In this document: in pieces, positions 5,853 to 9,122 of the stretch | Position numbering within the stretch: the stretch's first letter is position 1 | Layout of the letters: each line of letters starts with the position of its first letter | Assembly: GCA_022824605.1 (NCBI GenBank) | Contig: JAJDZO010000130.1 | Location: 1-9,122, forward strand | Direction of reading: 5' to 3' | Length of the DNA: 9,122 bases | Source of the DNA: Acidimicrobiia bacterium | GTDB taxonomy: Bacteria; Actinomycetota; Acidimicrobiia; Acidimicrobiales; Aldehydirespiratoraceae | The notes under the pieces: model-generated | Seen by the model: only the letters and a program-made list of their open reading frames with translations | The model's database searches: none | What the model was told of the DNA's origin: nothing | Program-made: the position numbers and the translations under genes

Positions 5853-6671
5853 TCAGGAGCGCAGGTGGAAGACGTCGCCTGCTTCGATGCGTGCCTCGCC
5901 TGCGTCCCCCGCCAGGATCAGGCGGCCTGCATCGTCGATGCCGGCTGCGGTGCCGGTCAACGTGGTGCCGTCGCTGCGTTGCACCCGGACCCGCCGACCG
6001 ATGGTCGCCGAGGCGGCCCTGAGCTGTGCTCGGGCTGTGGCGGGGTCGGCGAGGTAGCCACCCACGGAGTCGATGATCGAGGCCAGCAGCTCGTCGCGGG
6101 TACTAGCGCTGCCGGCTTGAGCCAGCGAGACCGCGCCCGCTTCGGCGGGCGCCGCTGCGACGTTCAGGCCGAGACCCACCACCACTACGGGCGGTTCGCC
6201 CTCGACCAGCTCCGACAGCACGCCCGCCAGTTTCCCCGACACCGCAGCCGACTCGATCAGCAGGTCGTTGGGCCATTTGGCTCGCACCGTCGACGCCCCG
6301 CCCCGTAGGGCAGCAGAGGCAGCGTCCAGCGCAGCGGCCGAGACCGCGACCACCCGGTCGAACGCGCTCCACACCGGCGCGGCGAACCTGAAGCTCACCA
6401 ACAGGGCAGCGTCAGCACGGTGCGGTCCTGCGGCGGCGTCGGACCAGCGTCGCCCCAGACGGCCCCGGCCCGCGGTCTGGTGATCGGCGACCAACACGGC
6501 CGGCGAGCGCACCCCGAGCCGGGCCTCCCCGGCCAGATCGTCGTTGGTGGATCCCGTCGAGGCGGTGTGGCGCAACTCACCCAGACCCGCCCGGCGGTTG
6601 GCCTCCCAGCTGAGCGGCAACTGACTGCGGGCCGACTCGGACCGAGCGGCGACAGATCCCACGGGGCCCAT
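5853..6671 (-). CDS. birA: Biotin--[acetyl-CoA-carboxylase] ligase
   Basis: Cytosolic biotin-protein ligase that makes biotinyl-5'-AMP and transfers biotin to the carrier lysine of acyl-CoA and pyruvate carboxylases. The 272 residues contain STGSTN (38-43), the biotin/ATP loop QTAGRGRLGR (65-74), KWPND (132-136), the conserved Lys of GKLAGVL (K147) and GLGLNV, followed by a small C-terminal SH3-like domain (about 220-270, IGRRVRV to DVFHLRS). There is no N-terminal helix-turn-helix, so this is the monofunctional type usual in actinobacteria and is not expected to repress biotin genes. The start is the ATG at 6671. Its ribosome-binding site is weak (GGA nine bases upstream), and GTG at 6662 is an alternative. 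It converges on the ATPase gene with 46 bases between stops and is divergent from the pyruvyl-transferase gene. It has no evident link to the glycan genes around it. Confidence 0.95.
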   Translation of the reverse strand: MGPVGSVAARSESARSQLPLSWEANRRAGLGELRHTASTGSTNDDLAGEARLGVRSPAVLVADHQTAGRGRLGRRWSDAAAGPHRADAALLVSFRFAAPVWSAFDRVVAVSAAALDAASAALRGGASTVRAKWPNDLLIESAAVSGKLAGVLSELVEGEPPVVVVGLGLNVAAAPAEAGAVSLAQAGSASTRDELLASIIDSVGGYLADPATARAQLRAASATIGRRVRVQRSDGTTLTGTAAGIDDAGRLILAGDAGEARIEAGDVFHLRS

Positions 6672-6859
6672 TCTGTGCGATCCGGCCCATGATCGGCTAT
6701 CTGATTTCCATGCACACGTCCCAGGAGGCCGAGCGAATAGGCAAGCGAGCGTGCTCTATACGGGCGAGGCCGTGGCCCGAGCGGCCCGTGAGCGCAGCGA
6801 ACAAGAGCGGGAAGCACCCCGCCCCGACGCGACAACCCTGCACCCATCTACGCGCCCTC

Positions 6860-6865
6860 TAGGAT
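6860..6865 (+). promoter_or_regulatory. Possible -10 element upstream of the pyruvyl-transferase gene
   Basis: TAGGAT fits the TANNNT pattern of actinobacterial -10 hexamers. It lies 19 bases before the AGGAGG ribosome-binding site, so a start near 6872 would give a leader of about 30 bases. No good -35 is seen at the right spacing. The rest of the 231-base gap (6672-6902) has no gene or RNA that I can support, only a cluster of GAGCG pentamers. Confidence 0.25.
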
Positions 6866-6884
6866 CTGGGCTTGACCAGCACTC

Positions 6885-6890
6885 AGGAGG
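6885..6890 (+). promoter_or_regulatory. Consensus ribosome-binding site AGGAGG with two competing starts
   Basis: This perfect Shine-Dalgarno sequence is 12 bases before the ATG at 6903, longer than ideal. It is 7 bases, the ideal distance, before a GTG at 6898 in another frame. That GTG opens a four-codon frame (GTG CTA TGG CCC TGA, 6898-6912) overlapping the start of the real gene. The 6903 ATG is still the right start by homology, because GWYGSDNLGDE sits where family members have it. Confidence 0.6.
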
Positions 6891-6902
6891 CTGCACGGTG
6901 CT

Positions 6903-8093
6903 ATGGCCCTGAGGATCGCACTGGCCGGCTGGTACGGGTCGGACAACCTTGGCGACGAGATGATCCTGAGGTGCATGGCCGCCGCCCTGCATGACCGGGG
7001 GGTCGAGCCGATAGCGGTCTCGGTCGATCCTGAAGGCACTGCCGCCGTTCATGGCATCGACGCGGTGGCGCATCGCTCACCACTCGACAGCCCGTCGCTT
7101 CGCCGTTCGCTCGGCGGTGCCAACGCCATGATCCTGTCCGGCGGTGTGGTGCAATCCGAGACGTCGCCGTGGAACATGGGGTTCCACATGTCACGGCTGC
7201 GTGCCTTCCGGAGGTCGGGTTCGGCGGCATCGGATGAAGGGCGCCGGCAAGTCGCGGCGGCCGCCGTCGGGCTGGGCGTGGGACACGTCCAGGGCGCCGT
7301 CGACCGACGCATGGCCGTGTCGGAGTTGCGTCGGGCCTGTCGGGTGGTGACCCGAGACGCCGCCTCGGCGCGGCGCCTACGCGACTGGGGCGTGCCCGAT
7401 GTGGAGGTCGGCGCCGACCCGGTGCTCACGGGGAGCGCCGCTCTCGTTCAGGGCCGGGCCGCCTCGTCCGGAGCGCCCGACTCCAACACGCCAAGGCTCG
7501 CAGACTCTTGCCCCGAGACCGGCGACACGGTCTGTGTGATCCTGCGCCCCCCGAATCGTCGGGGCATCCGCACCGCCGCGGCCAAGACCCGCACGTCATG
7601 GCAGCCATGGACACAGCAGCTTGCGCAGTCTCTGGACGCGCTGGCCGGCAGCAGCGGCATGGAGGTGCGCCTGCTGGCCTTTCAGCCGAGCCAGGACACT
7701 CCCATGCTCGAGGCGCTGCAACACCAGATGCGAACGGAAGCAGAAGTGGTCATGCCCGACATCGACAGCGTGCTCGACGAGGTAGCCCGGAGTCGTGTCG
7801 TGGTCACCATGCGCTATCACGGCGCCATCGCAGCTCTGCTCAACGATCAACCGGCGGTGCTGCTCGACTACTCTCCGAAAATGGAATCGCTCGCGCAGGA
7901 GGGCGGAGGCTGGGCCTCACTGGTCGATCTGGCGCCGCTCGACTCACAGCGCTTCGAGCCCCTCACGCTGATCCACGCAGTGGACGAGGCGGAAGGCAGG
8001 TCGCACAGGACGGCCGAGGCATTCGGCGTGCTGCGGGACCGTTTGAAGGTCAACGACGCTGCGCTCGACGATCTGCTCGAGCTGATCCAGTGA
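6903..8093 (+). CDS. Polysaccharide pyruvyl transferase family protein (CsaB/WcaK type)
   Basis: Predicted cytosolic enzyme that transfers pyruvate from phosphoenolpyruvate to a sugar of an envelope polymer as a ketal. The 396 residues begin with the family motif GWYGSDNLGDEMIL (9-22). They contain an ILSGGVVQSE segment (about 77-86) and a VGLGVGHVQG segment corresponding to the family's GxGIGP-like region. They end with the strongly conserved VTMRYHGAIAALL (301-313, H306), then PAVLLDYSPKMESLAQE, both characteristic of PF04230. In Bacillus and Paenibacillus, CsaB pyruvylates the secondary cell-wall polysaccharide that SLH domains bind, and this window also encodes an SLH protein. A polar stretch at about 180-205 (rich in Ser, Ala, Gly and Pro) looks like a linker between the two halves of a GT-B-like fold. 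The acceptor sugar cannot be deduced. It is probably co-transcribed with the membrane-protein gene that follows. Confidence 0.88.
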   Translation: MALRIALAGWYGSDNLGDEMILRCMAAALHDRGVEPIAVSVDPEGTAAVHGIDAVAHRSPLDSPSLRRSLGGANAMILSGGVVQSETSPWNMGFHMSRLRAFRRSGSAASDEGRRQVAAAAVGLGVGHVQGAVDRRMAVSELRRACRVVTRDAASARRLRDWGVPDVEVGADPVLTGSAALVQGRAASSGAPDSNTPRLADSCPETGDTVCVILRPPNRRGIRTAAAKTRTSWQPWTQQLAQSLDALAGSSGMEVRLLAFQPSQDTPMLEALQHQMRTEAEVVMPDIDSVLDEVARSRVVVTMRYHGAIAALLNDQPAVLLDYSPKMESLAQEGGGWASLVDLAPLDSQRFEPLTLIHAVDEAEGRSHRTAEAFGVLRDRLKVNDAALDDLLELIQ

Positions 8094-8136
8094 CCGGCTG
8101 AGGCAGCGTCGATCCAAGTTGACCCACGTCGAGCCG

Positions 8137-9111
8137 ATGACCGAGCGTCCATGGCCGCGACGCCTTCTGAGATGGCTGAGGATCACCTACCTCGCTCTGC
8201 TCGCGGCCGCCCTGCCGGTGCTCGTGGTGGCTCGCCGACACGATGTGGCCGACCTTCTGCGGGACTTCGCGGGCGCAAGGCATGTGCTGGTGGCGGCGTC
8301 GTTCATCACCGGGTTCGTGCTGATAGCGCTGAGCGCCTATTTCTGGCTGGTGAGCCTGCGCATACTCGGCCAGCGCCCGCGCTTCGCCGACCTCACCGCC
8401 ACCGCGGCCCGTTCCCTGCCGGCAAGGTATGTGCCGCTGATGGTCACGTTCGCGATCAGCCGTGTGGCTCTCATGCAGAGGCGCGGCGTCGCAGCCGGAC
8501 CGCTCGCCCTTACCGCTGCCCTGGAGATGGCGGTCAGCCTGGCCGTGTCGGTGGCATGTGGTCTGATGCTGCTGGGCTGGGCTGGTGACCTGCCCGGGGG
8601 CCTGGCGATCCCGATGATCGCCGCAGTGGGCGTGATCGTGGCGGCTTCGCCGTCGGTGGCGGGACGCGTCGTCGCGGCGGTGGCCCGGCGGCGTCGCCTG
8701 GAGAGCCTGACCCCGGTCAGCGGATTCACATGGTCGGGGTATCTGCACATGATCGCGGCGTCGGGCTGCTACTGGATATCGGCGGCGGCCGTATTCTGCC
8801 TGTACATGCGAGCCTTCGAGGCCGCCGACGACTTCGCAACGGCACGCCTCGCCGGTGCGTTCGTGCTCACCTGGGGAGGCCTGCGGTTCCTTTCAGTGAT
8901 CGCGCCCCAGGGCATCGGAGTGGTGGAGGTGTCGGTTCCGTCGCTGCTCGGCGCAGCCGATCCCCTGGCCATCGGCCTGCTGATATTCGGGTTCAGGATC
9001 GTGTTGTTGCTGCGCGACCTGCTGGCCGCGGCCGCAGCAGAGTTCCTGGCAGCACGAGGCTCCACGGTCAGAGCCGGACCGCAGCCGCTCGGGAATGGTG
9101 CGGAGCCTTGA
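8137..9111 (+). CDS. LPG_synthase_TM family (COG0392) flippase-like integral membrane protein
   Basis: Multi-pass membrane protein with about eight hydrophobic segments, homologous to the membrane half of MprF and to AglD-like proteins of glycan pathways. The family hallmark near the C-terminus is present: an AFVLTWGGLRFLSVIAPQGIG stretch leading to VVEVSVPSLLG (Q258-GIGVVE), matching the usual aPxGlGvrE pattern. At 324 residues it lacks the C-terminal aminoacyl-transferase domain (DUF2156), so it is not a lysyl-phosphatidylglycerol synthase. A role in lipid or lipid-linked glycan flipping is inferred from the family. The ATG at 8137 is chosen. A TTG at 8119 would add six residues, but its nearest GAGG is about 15 bases away. 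It lies 43 bases after the pyruvyl-transferase stop on the same strand and is probably in the same operon. The stop is 11 bases from the window edge. Confidence 0.85.
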   Translation: MTERPWPRRLLRWLRITYLALLAAALPVLVVARRHDVADLLRDFAGARHVLVAASFITGFVLIALSAYFWLVSLRILGQRPRFADLTATAARSLPARYVPLMVTFAISRVALMQRRGVAAGPLALTAALEMAVSLAVSVACGLMLLGWAGDLPGGLAIPMIAAVGVIVAASPSVAGRVVAAVARRRRLESLTPVSGFTWSGYLHMIAASGCYWISAAAVFCLYMRAFEAADDFATARLAGAFVLTWGGLRFLSVIAPQGIGVVEVSVPSLLGAADPLAIGLLIFGFRIVLLLRDLLAAAAAEFLAARGSTVRAGPQPLGNGAEP

Positions 9112-9122
9112 TCCACGTCTTC

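Noticed and set aside
6672..6902. Possible tRNA, small RNA or small protein gene in the 231-base gap
   Set aside because: I found no T-arm consensus or cloverleaf pairing, and the short frames crossing it are continuations of antisense shadows with no supporting ribosome-binding site.
7508..8101. Plus-strand open frame of 197 codons within the pyruvyl-transferase gene
   Set aside because: Arg/Gly/His-rich out-of-frame translation of a gene whose own frame carries clear PF04230 motifs.
8050..8748. Minus-strand open frame opposite the COG0392 gene
   Set aside because: Polar, repetitive His/Gln/Arg composition with no domain. The hydrophobic, family-matching frame is on the + strand.

Overview
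The window is G+C-rich, densely coding DNA that looks actinobacterial. The S-layer-homology repeats in the first gene (GIT-x-GC-x3-PLR-[FY]-CP ... VTRAEMATFL-x-RAF) are the cysteine-containing form I associate with Acidimicrobiia (Ilumatobacter-like Actinomycetota). The class-level assignment comes from recall of family style, not from a search. There are eight genes. I see no rRNA, tRNA, CRISPR array, insertion sequence or integrase, and no gene-free stretch longer than 231 bases.

Layout. Bases 1-1898 (+) hold the 3' part of a large secreted or surface protein: two SLH repeats, two Ig-like modules and a family-16 glycoside hydrolase (GH16) domain with an intact E-x-D-x-x-E catalytic motif. 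Its 5' end lies outside the window. After a short gap with two hairpin-forming sequences comes a polytopic membrane protein that I do not recognise (2014-3330, +). A class I SAM methyltransferase (3404-4147, -) converges on it. Almost back to back with the methyltransferase, and divergent from it, is a two-gene ABC exporter of the Wzm/Wzt (TagG/TagH) polysaccharide type: permease 4185-5030 and ATPase 5027-5806, overlapping by four bases. A monofunctional biotin-protein ligase, birA (5853-6671, -), converges on the ATPase. After a 231-base gap two + strand genes follow: a CsaB/WcaK-type polysaccharide pyruvyl transferase (6903-8093) and a LPG_synthase_TM (COG0392) multi-pass membrane protein (8137-9111). 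Another gene may begin at the right edge.

How the genes fit together. Except for birA, the contents point to building and decorating a cell-envelope glycopolymer: an ABC exporter, a methyltransferase, a pyruvyl transferase, a flippase-like membrane protein, an unknown membrane protein and a surface glycanase. The most suggestive link is between the two ends. In Bacillus and Paenibacillus, SLH domains bind secondary cell-wall polysaccharide that carries ketal-pyruvate added by CsaB. Here an SLH-anchored protein and a CsaB-family enzyme lie within 9 kb in what appears to be an actinobacterium. This is inference from family knowledge and proximity. Nothing in the window proves that the genes act together, and the strand changes mean they form at least five transcription units.

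Limits. Start codons were chosen by reading ribosome-binding sites, overlaps and family N-termini. Promoter and terminator calls are weak by nature in this kind of genome. I see no undoubtedly new system. The best candidates for novelty are the unrecognised membrane protein and the SLH/CsaB pairing.
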